Assembly: GCF_030811115.1 (NCBI RefSeq)
Contig: NZ_JAUSQK010000001.1
Location: 2,356,001-2,420,000, forward strand
Length of the DNA stretch: 64,000 nucleotides
DNA from: Olsenella profusa DSM 13989
GTDB lineage: Bacteria; Actinomycetota; Coriobacteriia; Coriobacteriales; Atopobiaceae
Direction: 5' to 3'
Each line of letters starts with the position of its first letter. The first letter of the stretch is position 1. The notes beneath the pieces were generated by a model. The model was given only the letters and a program-made list of their open reading frames with translations. It searched no databases and was not told the DNA's origin. The position numbers and the translations under genes are program-made. Shown here in pieces: positions 1 to 9,132 of the stretch.

Positions 1-216
1 GCAGGCATCCCGCATGAGGGGAATGAGCCTCTCTGCGTTCGGCGTGGGTGCCACGCCCTTCCTCGTACGAACCAGAAGGGAGAAGCCCACCTCGCTCTCC
101 AGCGCATCCATCATATGGCTGACGCCGGAGGGCGTGTATCCGTAATGCCTGGCAGCCTGGGAGAGGCTTCCAGAGCTGATTGCCTCCAGGAATATGCGTG
201 CCCTCAACATGTCCAT
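1..216 (-). CDS. LysR-family transcriptional regulator, N-terminal fragment
   Basis: The gene runs off the left edge; the first 72 codons are visible. They form a LysR-type winged helix-turn-helix: an opening helix MDMLRARIFLEAISSGSLSQ, the recognition region AARHYGYTPSGVSHMMDALE, and the wing 'LLVRTRKGVAPTPNAERLIP' in which R-T-R-K-G replaces the common R-x-x-R/K-G. The start at 216 is supported by a GGGAGG-type ribosome site just upstream on the minus strand. The effector domain is outside the window, so neither ligand nor target can be named. LysR proteins usually regulate a divergent neighbour, but no convincing gene starts rightward here. Confidence 0.85.
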   Translation of the reverse strand, partial: MDMLRARIFLEAISSGSLSQAARHYGYTPSGVSHMMDALESEVGFSLLVRTRKGVAPTPNAERLIPLMRDAC

Positions 217-1085
217 GATGTCTCACCCTCCCAAACGTGAGCGCAAGGAACAGGCCACCGAGCGGGGCGACCCACCCATTCCCGTAGTCCCACGCATCAA
301 CGCGGCATGCTCAGGTCGAACCCACACGCTGCTCAACAACGTGTGTCGCGGACGCACGTTCGGGTTCGATTGTAGCGCCATGATGAGGCCGCTCGTGGCC
401 GGCAAGTCGATGGAAGTGATCGTGACGTGTCCGGCGAGGCCTGCGCCGCATGGCCGCCGCGGCTCTTGGCTGCCGTACAGCCGGACGATCTTCGTTGAAG
501 GCGATGCCAAGGACGCAGGTCAGGCGCTGGCACCAGACCAGTGCGGATGCCTTCCGCCTTTCGCGGCGAGGTGATTGCAAGTGAATTAGATGCTTCTATG
601 GCCTTGCAAGCAGAGGGAAGAGGCTGGGCATCGCTGCTTAGCCTGTCCGAGAAATCGTCCGGGCCCTCGAGACGACGGAAACGCGCACTTTTAGGCGACC
701 ATCCGAGTAGCGGTGGCTCCGCGGGGCTGTCCGCATGCTGACTTGCCGATACTAAAAGGGTGACATCTTCGAAGCGACCGAACTGGTTCTATTGGATGTG
801 GATAAAACACCATATACAGCCATTCATCACTATGGCAAGAGATTGCACGACAACGATGGGGCATATCAAGAGGAGTGCTCCTGCGGAGTCGTCTGTCATC
901 GTTCGGTCATCGTTTTACCCCTAAGCGTTCTGGAGGACCAGACAAGGCGTATGCAGCATTTGGTCGATGACCTGATTGGGGAAATGAATGTGGCCCAATC
1001 ATCACAGATACCATCCATAACCTAATGAACGAAAAGGCACAAATGGCTATTTGGCGGCGTAGACTGCCTGCTGGCATCACTGTAT
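217..1085. other. Gene-poor stretch with no supportable gene
   Basis: About 870 bases between the LysR start and the toxin-antitoxin promoter. Short open frames exist on both strands, for example 792-1025 (+), but none has a ribosome site, a recognisable domain or host-like codon use. Base composition drops toward AT from about 740 onward, which may mark the scar of a lost gene or the edge of a transferred toxin-antitoxin cassette. No terminator, repeat or RNA gene is recognised. Confidence 0.5.
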
Positions 1086-1129
1086 TTGACGCAACTCATG
1101 TAAGGCAATAATATATAGACGTCTTACAT
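1086..1129 (+). promoter_or_regulatory. Promoter and overlapping operator of the toxin-antitoxin pair
   Basis: A sigma-70-like promoter reads TTGACG (1086-1091), 17 bases, TAATAT (1109-1114). It overlaps a 7-bp inverted repeat, ATGTAAG at 1098-1104 and CTTACAT at 1123-1129, placed so that a bound protein would cover the -10 box. RelB/DinJ antitoxins normally repress their own operon by binding such palindromes, so autoregulation is inferred. Confidence 0.65.
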
Positions 1130-1140
1130 TGGAGGTACTT

Positions 1141-1407
1141 ATGGCGTCAGTGACAGTGCGTGTGGACGATGAGACAAAGGCAGAGGCAACAGCGATTGTG
1201 GAGGATTTCGGCTTTGACCTCTCGTCGGTCACGAGGGCTTTCTACCGGCAGATCGTTCGGGAGAACAGAATCCCCCTGAACCTCTCGTACGGCGAGCCCA
1301 ACGAGGAGAGCCTGCAAAGCGCAAAGGATGCCGAGGAGATCCTGGCAAAGGGCGGGCATGGGTACCACAGCGCCCGCGAGATGCTCGACGCGGCACTGAA
1401 AGACTAG
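1141..1407 (+). CDS. RelB/DinJ-family antitoxin
   Basis: An 88-residue protein with the ribbon-helix-helix N-terminus of DinJ antitoxins: the strand 'MASVTVRVDDETKAEATAI' followed by helices ending in 'SSVTRAFYRQIVRENRIP', then a charged, probably disordered tail that would wrap the toxin. The ATG at 1141 is preferred over an in-frame TTG at 1129 because GGAGG at 1131-1135 is ideally spaced for it. It ends four bases before the toxin start, the usual antitoxin-first order. It is expected to neutralise the toxin below and repress the promoter at 1086-1129. Family assignment is firm; exact subfamily (DinJ versus RelB) is less so. Confidence 0.9.
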   Translation: MASVTVRVDDETKAEATAIVEDFGFDLSSVTRAFYRQIVRENRIPLNLSYGEPNEESLQSAKDAEEILAKGGHGYHSAREMLDAALKD

Positions 1408-1411
1408 TGGT

Positions 1412-1708
1412 ATGGGCAAGCTTGAGCCGGATTACACGCCGGCGTTCTCCCGCGACGTGAAAAGGCTCGCCAAGCGGCACGTGGACCTCGACCCGCTGGA
1501 GACCATCGTCGAGCTTGTGTGCCAGAACGACTCCGAGGCGCTTGACGAGCTCAAGCGCAGGCACAACATGCACACGCTCAAGGGCGGCTGGGCGGGCAGC
1601 CACGAGTGCCACGTAGCTAACGCAGACGACTGGCTGCTCATCTGGCGCTCGAGTGACAAGGTGGCAGCCTTCCAGAGAACCGGCACCCACGACGAGCTGT
1701 TCCGCTAG
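1412..1708 (+). CDS. YafQ-family mRNA interferase toxin
   Basis: A 98-residue RelE-fold protein matching YafQ toxins, ribosome-dependent mRNA endonucleases. The residues that matter in YafQ are present: His54 in 'NMHTLKG', His67 in 'HECHV', Asp73-Trp74 before the LLIW strand, and His93 plus Phe97 in the terminal 'RTGTHDELF' motif. The catalytic set looks intact, so the toxin is probably active. It follows the antitoxin by four bases without a strong ribosome site of its own, which suggests translational coupling. Its last four bases overlap the 3' end of a convergent gene on the other strand. Confidence 0.9.
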   Translation: MGKLEPDYTPAFSRDVKRLAKRHVDLDPLETIVELVCQNDSEALDELKRRHNMHTLKGGWAGSHECHVANADDWLLIWRSSDKVAAFQRTGTHDELFR

Positions 1709-1931
1709 TCAGGCGGCTCCACCTTCGAGATGTCGATCTCGCCGGACATTTCTCCAAGTCATCCCATCGCCAGACATGCCCCACTACCTGACGCAGCTCA
1801 GGGTCGTTGCGCAGATACCACGCCGTTACGCGTTCCCATAGGTCGCCCTTGTCATGCGTGATACGTTCATGGGAAGCGAGATAGCTAAGCACGTCATCGA
1901 ACGTGACGATACGAATCTGGTCAGTGGGCAT
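1705..1931 (-). pseudogene. Small unknown protein, apparently frameshifted near its 3' end
   Basis: A minus-strand frame starts at 1931 (MPTDQIRIVTFDDVLSYLAS) and reads a sensible acidic sequence to about 1755 (VWRWDDLEK). The annotated frame then turns Arg/Ser-rich and runs through the toxin gene, whereas the neighbouring frame continues in the same acidic style, E-M-S-G-E-I-D-I-S-K-V-E-P-P-D, and stops at 1705-1707. One missing base near 1757 would join them into a ~75-residue protein. I do not recognise the family. It could be a real frameshift mutation or a sequencing error. Confidence 0.5.
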
Positions 1932-2049
1932 GGATCCCCCAATTCAGTGTAGGAACAGCCATGCCATTATCTTCCCATGAGAGACGGATGGCAAAGCCCT
2001 TGAATGCGCTTCACGACGAGTCGTTCGCACTTTTGCCCGGAGGTCATGC

Positions 2050-2218
2050 GAGTCGTATGCATTCCTGTGTCGTGAGGGAATGACGGGCACTTGCAGCTCA
2101 CCTCATATACCTGCGGTTCCTCTCGCCATGGTGTCTCGTGATGGAGAATGTCTCCGACAAACAGCCGTCAGAATTGCATACGACTCGGAACGACACGCGA
2201 GCGGATTGCATACGACTC
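2050..2218. repeat. Three copies of TGCATACGACTC in the nagA-distal intergenic region
   Basis: ATTGCATACGACTC occurs at 2173-2186 and again at 2205-2218 in the same orientation, 32 bases apart (about three helical turns). A third copy of the core, TGCATACGACTC, lies inverted at 2050-2061. The block sits in the 350-base gap (1932-2281) between the start of the small minus-strand gene and the end of nagA. The spacing resembles a cluster of regulator sites, but no regulator can be assigned. Nothing else is recognised in this gap. Confidence 0.45.
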
Positions 2219-2281
2219 CGAAAGACAGGCTGCGAAAGGCGGGTGCGGGTCGTACGGGAGGCGCAACCGCGCGTACCCTCC

Positions 2282-3433
2282 CTACTCCCCTCTTTGATAC
2301 ACCCTGCTCCCGCTCACGTAGGTCTCCTCTACCGTGAGGTCGCGGTCGAGCACCACGAAGTCCGCGTCCAGGCCGGGACGCAGGGAGCCGCACACGTCGG
2401 CAAGGCCGCTCGACCGTGCGGGAACCTCGCTCGCCATGCGCAGGGCCTGCTCCGCCGTCGCGACGTTCCAGTCCACCACGTTGCGCACGGCCTGGTCGAG
2501 CGTGAGGGTGGAGCCCGCCAGGTTGCCACCGTCCCTGAGGTGCGCCACGCCATCCCGCACCACGATGGGAAACTCGCCCAGGTAGTAGTCGCCGTCGGGC
2601 ATGCCGCCGCAGCGCAGGCAGTCCGTCACCAGCACCGTGTGGTCGGTGCCATTGGCCCGCACGAGCGCTTCCGCGGCCGTCGGGCTCACGTGCAGGCCGT
2701 CACAGATGACCTCGGCATAGGTGCCACGGGAGGTCATGGCCGCGCCCACCATGCCCGGCTCGCGGTGATGGAGCGGGCTCATGCCGTTGTAGGTGTGCAC
2801 GAAGACGTCCGCGCCCGCGTCCACGGCCGCCATGGCCTGCTCGTAGCTGGCGTCGCTGTGTGCCAGTGCCACGTGCACGCCCTGTGCGGTGAGAGCCTCG
2901 GTAAACGCCATGGACCCTGCGCGCTCGGGTGCGATGGCGATCTTCCTCACGAGCCCCCGGGCACGCCTTTGCCAGCCGTCGAACACTTCCACCGAGGGAT
3001 CCTGAAAGTACCTGGGGTTCTGTGCGCCCTTGTGCCGCTCCGTGAAGAAGGGCCCCTCCAGGAAGATGCCCCGCACGTGGGCACCACCCACATCATCGGC
3101 TGCGGCCACCGAGGCACAGGCATCGCCCATCTGCCCCACGCTTGCCGTGAGGACCGTGGGAAGCCAGGACGTCACGCCGTGCGCAGTGAGACCGCGCGCG
3201 ACCCTGCCCACGCCCTCGGGGTCAGCGTCCAGCACGTCATAGCCCAGAAAGCCGTGGATGTGGGTGTCCACCAGACCGGGCGCGACCCACCTGCCCGTGT
3301 GGTCAACGACCCTGCAGTCCGGTCGCTGCCGCGTGAAGCGACCACACCTGCCATTCTCCACCGTGAGATAGCCCGCCCCACTCACCCTGCCCGGCAGGAA
3401 GAACCGATCCGCCTTGACCGCATATGCCTCCAT
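2282..3433 (-). CDS. nagA: N-acetylglucosamine-6-phosphate deacetylase
   Basis: A 383-residue cytosolic amidohydrolase that removes acetate from GlcNAc-6-phosphate to give glucosamine-6-phosphate for NagB. The metal-site motif 'GLVDTHIHGFLGYD' is at residues ~51-64, the Glu ligand in 'FLEGPFF', the His residues in 'VALAHSDAS' and 'FVHTYNGMSPLHHREPG', and the catalytic Asp in 'VLVTDCLRCGG'. The start at 3433 is chosen because AGGAGG lies five bases upstream; longer frames extend upstream but lack this. It lies 56 bases downstream of the GntR regulator on the same strand and probably shares its transcript. Length is normal for the family. Confidence 0.95.
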   Translation of the reverse strand: MEAYAVKADRFFLPGRVSGAGYLTVENGRCGRFTRQRPDCRVVDHTGRWVAPGLVDTHIHGFLGYDVLDADPEGVGRVARGLTAHGVTSWLPTVLTASVGQMGDACASVAAADDVGGAHVRGIFLEGPFFTERHKGAQNPRYFQDPSVEVFDGWQRRARGLVRKIAIAPERAGSMAFTEALTAQGVHVALAHSDASYEQAMAAVDAGADVFVHTYNGMSPLHHREPGMVGAAMTSRGTYAEVICDGLHVSPTAAEALVRANGTDHTVLVTDCLRCGGMPDGDYYLGEFPIVVRDGVAHLRDGGNLAGSTLTLDQAVRNVVDWNVATAEQALRMASEVPARSSGLADVCGSLRPGLDADFVVLDRDLTVEETYVSGSRVYQRGE

Positions 3434-3489
3434 GGATGCCTCCTCATGGCTTCGTCCACGGGCTCGTGCCCGCACCGGAGCGCTCGCCT

Positions 3490-4218
3490 CTAGACCCTGC
3501 TGTGCACCACGTGATACTTGAACTTGTCCGCCCGTGCGACGCTCTGTGTGTACTCGATGACATCCCCGGCGACGTTGCGGGTGACGCGCGCGATCTCCAG
3601 CATGGGGGCGCCGGCGGGGATGCCCAGCTGCTCCGCGTCGGAGGGACGGGTGCATCCCGCGCGAATCTCCTCCTCCGCCGTCGCAATCTGCTGGTGGTAC
3701 TCGTGCTCCAGGATGTCGTATAGGGGACGCTCCGAGGCGATCTTCTGGCTGAGGCCGGGGAACGGCCGCATGGGCAGGTAGGTGTGACCCGCCAGCATGG
3801 GCACGCCATCGGCCAGGCGCAGACGGTACAGGTCGTAGACGTGCGTACCCAGGTGCAGGCCAAGCGCGGAGCTCACGGCCTTGTTGGCCTCCTTTTCGGC
3901 GAAGCCCAGGATGCGCGTGGACGGCACCCTTCCCAGCGCGCGCATCTCATCGGTGAAGCTGTAGCACAGGGAGAGGTCCGCTGCGGAGTGCCTTGCGTCG
4001 GCCACGAAGGTTCCCTTGCCATGCCGGCGGTGGATGAGCCCCCGACTCTCCAGTCTCTCGAGGGCGAGCCGTACGGTCGTACGTGAGAGGCCATACCGCT
4101 CGGAGAGCTGCCGCTCCGAGGGCAGGAGGTCACCGGGCGACATGTCACTTTGGATCCCGTCCCGCAGGACATCGAATAGCTGGCTGTACAGGGGCTGCTT
4201 CCCTGATAGCTTGGTCAT
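3490..4218 (-). CDS. GntR/HutC-family regulator of amino-sugar use (NagR/DasR-like)
   Basis: A 242-residue regulator with an N-terminal GntR winged helix (residues ~10-75, including 'LPSERQLSERYGLSRTTVRL' and 'HRRHGKGTFV') and a C-terminal UTRA effector domain (~95-235). It is upstream of nagA and divergent from nagB, the usual arrangement for NagR/DasR, which are released from DNA by GlcN-6-P or GlcNAc-6-P. A palindrome TGGTTACTACCA just in front of the gene matches the core of the DasR consensus. Regulation of nagA, nagB and itself is therefore inferred. The effector is not provable from sequence alone. Confidence 0.9.
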   Translation of the reverse strand: MTKLSGKQPLYSQLFDVLRDGIQSDMSPGDLLPSERQLSERYGLSRTTVRLALERLESRGLIHRRHGKGTFVADARHSAADLSLCYSFTDEMRALGRVPSTRILGFAEKEANKAVSSALGLHLGTHVYDLYRLRLADGVPMLAGHTYLPMRPFPGLSQKIASERPLYDILEHEYHQQIATAEEEIRAGCTRPSDAEQLGIPAGAPMLEIARVTRNVAGDVIEYTQSVARADKFKYHVVHSRV

Positions 4219-4247
4219 GGCCCACCCCTTGGATAGTCTCTGACTTT

Positions 4248-4264
4248 ACTGGTTACTACCACAT
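4248..4264. promoter_or_regulatory. DasR/NagR-like operator in the nag divergent region
   Basis: The core TGGTTACTACCA (4250-4261) has the TGGT-N4-ACCA symmetry of known DasR/NagR sites (consensus core TGGTCTAGACCA). It lies 30 bases upstream of the GntR start. A further related element, ACCAACTGGT, lies at 4477-4486, closer to nagB, with half-sites CATACCA around 4263 and 4452. The 351-base gap 4219-4569 otherwise contains only the two promoter regions. Confidence 0.6.
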
Positions 4265-4569
4265 ACCAACTGTAGCCCTTCTTCGGGCCGACTGGGAACG
4301 GCACGGGAAACGCTCACGCCCGGTGTACCGCTCGCCGAACGCAGGGGAACGGTCAGGGTGTATGTGCAGCTAAGACTATATCGAATCGGACGAAAAGCGA
4401 AGATGTGACATAGGGACGATAGGCTCCCCTCACCTCCTACCCTTCGTTCCACATACCAGGCGCACAGATGTTCCACACCAACTGGTATCAAGATAATATG
4501 CATGTTTTCGGTATCGCAATGGAGTACCGTCATCAGGGAGCATAGATGCGAGAGCACCGGGAGGACGCC

Positions 4570-5301
4570 ATGAGGATCATCCGCACCACCGACTACGACG
4601 ACATGAGCCGCAAGGCCGCCAACGTCATCTCCGCCCAGGTGATCCTCAAGCCCACGAGCGTGCTGGGCCTGGCCACCGGCACCACACCCCTGGGGGCCTA
4701 TAGGCAGCTGGCCCGGTGGTGCGAGCGCGGCGACGTGGACTTCTCACAGGTATCCACCTACAACCTGGACGAGTATCGCGGCCTCTCCCATGAGGATGTC
4801 CAGAGCTATCACCATTTCATGCGCGTCAACTTCTTCGACCACGTCAACATCGACCTGGCCAACACCCACGTGCCCGATGGCTCCAACCCCAACGTCAGGG
4901 CCGCCTGTGAGGCGTACGACCACATGGTGGCCGCAGCAGGCTACCCCGACCTCCAGCTTTTGGGCATCGGCCGCAATGGGCACATCGGCTTCAACGAGCC
5001 CGACTCCGTCTTTTCCAAGGGCACCCACCTGGTGAACCTCACCGAGAGCACCATCAAGGCCAACAGCCGCCTGTTCGACAGTCCCGACAACGTGCCGCGC
5101 CAAGCCTACACCATGGGCGTGCAGGCCATCATGTACGCCCGCGGCGTGCTGGTGATTGCCAGCGGGAGGGACAAGGCCAAGGCCGTGCGCGGCATGTGCC
5201 TGGGCCCTGTTGACCCGCAGTGCCCCGCCTCCATACTGCAGCTGCACACCAACTGCGTGGTCATCGCCGACGAGGCGGCGCTCTCGCTGTGCCCCCAGTA
5301 G
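4570..5301 (+). CDS. nagB: Glucosamine-6-phosphate deaminase
   Basis: A 243-residue enzyme converting glucosamine-6-phosphate to fructose-6-phosphate and ammonia, the step after NagA. Visible family motifs are 'VLGLATGTTPLGAYRQL' (phosphate loop), 'VSTYNLDEYRGL' with the catalytic Asp, 'GIGRNGHIGFNEP' with the ring-opening His, and the usual loop 'FSKGTHLVNLTEST'. The ATG at 4570 has GGGAGGA at a good distance; an in-frame ATG at 4546 lacks one. It is transcribed away from the GntR gene and nagA, under the operator between them. Length fits the short monomeric Gram-positive NagB type. Confidence 0.95.
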   Translation: MRIIRTTDYDDMSRKAANVISAQVILKPTSVLGLATGTTPLGAYRQLARWCERGDVDFSQVSTYNLDEYRGLSHEDVQSYHHFMRVNFFDHVNIDLANTHVPDGSNPNVRAACEAYDHMVAAAGYPDLQLLGIGRNGHIGFNEPDSVFSKGTHLVNLTESTIKANSRLFDSPDNVPRQAYTMGVQAIMYARGVLVIASGRDKAKAVRGMCLGPVDPQCPASILQLHTNCVVIADEAALSLCPQ

Positions 5302-5312
5302 CGCCCTACCGA

Positions 5313-5340
5313 GCGTGCAATCCACGTACAGATTGCACGC
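5313..5340 (+). terminator. Perfect 10-bp hairpin after nagB
   Basis: GCGTGCAATC (5313-5322) and GATTGCACGC (5331-5340) form a perfect stem with an 8-base loop, 11 bases after the nagB stop. There is no T-run after it, so it could be a weak terminator, an mRNA end stabiliser or an operator for the next gene. Confidence 0.45.
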
Positions 5341-5470
5341 ACCATGCTTGCCAACTGGGCAGACGTAGCCCAAGCTCACAAACGGACGAAGGATTGTGGG
5401 CTCGCGTCACATGCCTTCGACGTATGCCTCCCCTACAATGAGGATATGCACCGTATGCGAGTGGAGGCAC

Positions 5471-6229
5471 ATGGATACCGAGGAGACCGCGCTCGACCGG
5501 CTGCGGCTGGTAATGGGCAGCGAGGCGCTTGCGCGTGTGCAGGCCGCGCGCGTGATGGTCATCGGCTTGGGTGGCGTGGGATCAAACTGTGCCGAGGCGC
5601 TGGCACGTGGTGGCGTGGGGTCGCTCGTCCTCCTCGACCGCGACGTGGTGGCACCAAGCAACGTCAACCGCCAGGCAGTGGCCTACCAGAGCACCATCGG
5701 CCAGGAGAAGGCCGAGGTCATGGCCCGCATCGTGGCAGACGTCAATCCCACATGCGACGTCATCGCCCAGCGGGTCTTCCTCTCGAGGGAGGGGCTCCCC
5801 ACCACGCTTGCCACACTCCCCCGTCCAGACTACGTGGTGGACGCCATCGACACCGTCAGCCAGAAGCTCGTGCTTGCCCAGTGGTGCCAGGATCGGGACA
5901 TCCCCCTCATCAGCTCCATGGGTGGGGGCAACAAGCTCGACCCCACGCGACTGCGCTTCGCACGCATCGAGCGCACCTCGGGAGACCCCCTGGCGCGTAC
6001 CGTCCGCAAGGAGTGCCGCAGGCGCGGCGTCAGGGGACTCGAGGTGCTCTACTCCGACGAACGACCCCGTGAGCCTGAGGGGAAGGTACAGGCCATCGAC
6101 GAGGCAGGCCTCGTGCGCGAGGGTGCCTCCATCCTCGGTACCATGAGCTACATGCCACCCATCATGGGCCAGATGATCGCGGGACGCGTCATCTGCCGCC
6201 TTGCCGATCTCACCTGGGAGAACGCCTAG
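5471..6229 (+). CDS. tcdA: tRNA threonylcarbamoyladenosine dehydratase (TcdA/CsdL, ThiF/E1 fold)
   Basis: A 252-residue E1-like ATP-dependent enzyme. The nucleotide loop is 'VMVIGLGGVGSNCAEALARG' near residue 30, followed by 'LLDRDVVAPSNVNRQ' (adenylate and Arg finger region) and 'PDYVVDAIDTVSQKL'. TcdA converts t6A37 in tRNA to its cyclic hydantoin form. The ATG at 5471 is preceded by GGAGG; the frame is open further upstream without one. It is followed two bases later by a TatD-like gene. Related ThiF/MoeB proteins have Cys pairs for zinc that are absent here, which fits TcdA. Confidence 0.85.
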   Translation: MDTEETALDRLRLVMGSEALARVQAARVMVIGLGGVGSNCAEALARGGVGSLVLLDRDVVAPSNVNRQAVAYQSTIGQEKAEVMARIVADVNPTCDVIAQRVFLSREGLPTTLATLPRPDYVVDAIDTVSQKLVLAQWCQDRDIPLISSMGGGNKLDPTRLRFARIERTSGDPLARTVRKECRRRGVRGLEVLYSDERPREPEGKVQAIDEAGLVREGASILGTMSYMPPIMGQMIAGRVICRLADLTWENA

Positions 6230-6231
6230 CC

Positions 6232-7001
6232 ATGAGACTCGTTGACGCCCACGTGCACCTGGACTTCATGTCCAATGCCGCAGAGGTGGCCGCAGATGCC
6301 GCCCGAGACGGGCTCGGCCTCTATGCCGCCACGGTGACGCCCGCGGGCTATGACGCGGCCCATCCGGAGCTGGACGACGTCCCCAACGTGTGCCTTGCCC
6401 TCGGTCTCCATCCCTGGTGGGTCGCGGACGGGCGCTGCAAAGAGCGGGATGTCCGCCACTTCGAGGAGCTCGCTGGCCACACGCGCTGGTTGGGCGAGGT
6501 GGGCCTCGACTTCTCCGACACCCACACGGCACCCGACTCCCACGGACGCCAGGCAGCGGCCTTCGCGCGCGTCTGTGCAGCCGCTGCCCGGACGTCCTCC
6601 TCGGTGCTCTCCATCCATTCCGTGCGCGCGGCGGACACATGCCTCGACATCCTTGCCGACACGGGCTGCCTCGAGCGCTGCCACTGCGTGTTCCACTGGT
6701 TCAGCGATAGCTCGGACGAGCTGCATCGCGCCGTGACCTCAGGATGCTGGTTCTCCGTCAACGAGATGATGCTCGCCACCCGGCGTGGCCGCGAGTACGC
6801 CCGCCAGGTGCCGTTGGGGCGTCTGCTCACCGAGACGGACCTCCCTCCCCATGGGAGAGCACCCTTCTCCGCGCGGAAGATAGAGGCCTCGCTCGAGCGC
6901 AGCATCGCCACCATGGCACAGCTGCGCCACCTCGACCTCGATGACCTCCGGGACAAGGTGGCACGGAATGCGGAACGGCTCGTGCGGCAAGGCTCGTGGA
7001 G

Positions 7002-7005
<4 letters not shown>
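6232..7005 (+). CDS. TatD-family metal-dependent hydrolase
   Basis: A 257-residue TIM-barrel hydrolase. The opening metal motif is '[11 protein letters not shown]', the Glu ligand is in '[11 protein letters not shown]', a His in 'VLSIHSVRA', another in 'CHCVFHWFS', and the Asp in 'LLTETDLPP'. These are the TatD ligands in order. TatD proteins are 3'-5' DNA/RNA nucleases or deoxyribonucleases; the exact substrate cannot be told. It is coupled to tcdA (two-base gap) and its stop overlaps the stop of clpX on the opposite strand by three bases, leaving no room for a terminator between the convergent genes. Confidence 0.85.
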
Positions 7006-8321
<1,316 letters not shown>

Positions 8322-8434
8322 CAGCATCCTCTCGATAGCAGCGGCTGTGTCTCGATCCTACCACTGGTATCCCACCGCAGGCCGCCCGAGGCTGCCACGC
8401 GGCCCCGGGCGGCAGACCCGCATGCGAGGGAAGC

Positions 8435-9049
8435 CTATTCGCCCTGCTCCATGCGCGAGGTGATCACGCGATCGACCAGGCCGTAGTCGGCGGCAGCCTG
8501 GGCACGCAGATAGTTGTCGCGTTCGGTGTCGGCGTGAACCTTCTCCACCGTCTGGCCCGTGTACTGCGCGAGCAGCTCGTCCATGTGGGTGCGGAGCCAC
8601 TTGGTCTCCTTGGCGGCAATCTCTATCTCGGTCTGTTGACCCTGGGCGCCACTGGAGGGCTGGTGGATGAGGACCATGGCGTTGGGCAGCGCCAGGCGCT
8701 TGCCCCTGGTGCCCGCAGCCAACAGCACGGAGGCCATGGAGGCGGCCATGCCCACGCAGATGGTGGAGACGTCGGGCTTGATGAAGTTCATGGTGTCCAG
8801 AATGCCGAGGCCGGCGTATACCTCCCCACCAGGAGAGTCGATGTAGAGCGAGATGTCCTTGTCGGGGTCCTGGCTCTCGAGGTGCAGGAGCTGGGCGATC
8901 ACGAGGTTCGCCGTGTCGCGGGTAATCTCCTCGCCCAGAAAGACGATGCGGTCGTTGAGCAGACGCGAGTAGATGTCGTAGCTGCGCTCGCCGCGTGGGG
9001 TCTGCTCGATGACATACGGGATGAGGGGCGTTGCTGTGGGACTGACCAT
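8435..9049 (-). CDS. clpP: ATP-dependent Clp protease proteolytic subunit
   Basis: A 204-residue serine protease that forms the double-heptamer chamber used by ClpX. The catalytic Ser is in '[17 protein letters not shown]', the His in '[14 protein letters not shown]', and the Asp is in the 'HADTERDN' region. The start at 9049 is set by AAGGAG six to seven bases upstream; a longer frame to 9115 would add 22 unconserved residues. It is preceded by a strong intercistronic hairpin after tig. Confidence 0.97.
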   Translation of the reverse strand: MVSPTATPLIPYVIEQTPRGERSYDIYSRLLNDRIVFLGEEITRDTANLVIAQLLHLESQDPDKDISLYIDSPGGEVYAGLGILDTMNFIKPDVSTICVGMAASMASVLLAAGTRGKRLALPNAMVLIHQPSSGAQGQQTEIEIAAKETKWLRTHMDELLAQYTGQTVEKVHADTERDNYLRAQAAADYGLVDRVITSRMEQGE

Positions 9050-9071
9050 GTGTTCTCCTTCTTTGGTAAGA

Positions 9072-9103
9072 GACGCTCCGGGGTACTGTACCCCCGGGGC
9101 GTC
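9072..9103 (-). promoter_or_regulatory. Intercistronic hairpin between tig and clpP
   Basis: The two arms GACGCTCCGGGGTAC and GTACCCCCGGGGCGTC pair almost completely around a one- to two-base turn. It lies between the tig stop and the clpP ribosome site on the shared transcript and has no T-run, so it is more likely an mRNA processing or stability element, or a partial terminator, than a full stop. Confidence 0.5.
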
Positions 9104-9132
9104 CGATTGATTCATGCGGCGACGGGGACGGG

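Noticed and set aside
792-1025. 77-codon frame in the gap before the toxin-antitoxin pair
   Set aside because: No ribosome site, no recognisable motif and no partner; not supportable as a gene.
2138-3493. Long open frame of 451 codons on the plus strand
   Set aside because: It lies antisense to nagA, has no ribosome site or recognisable domain, and is His/Arg/Ala-rich as expected for the shadow of a high-GC gene.
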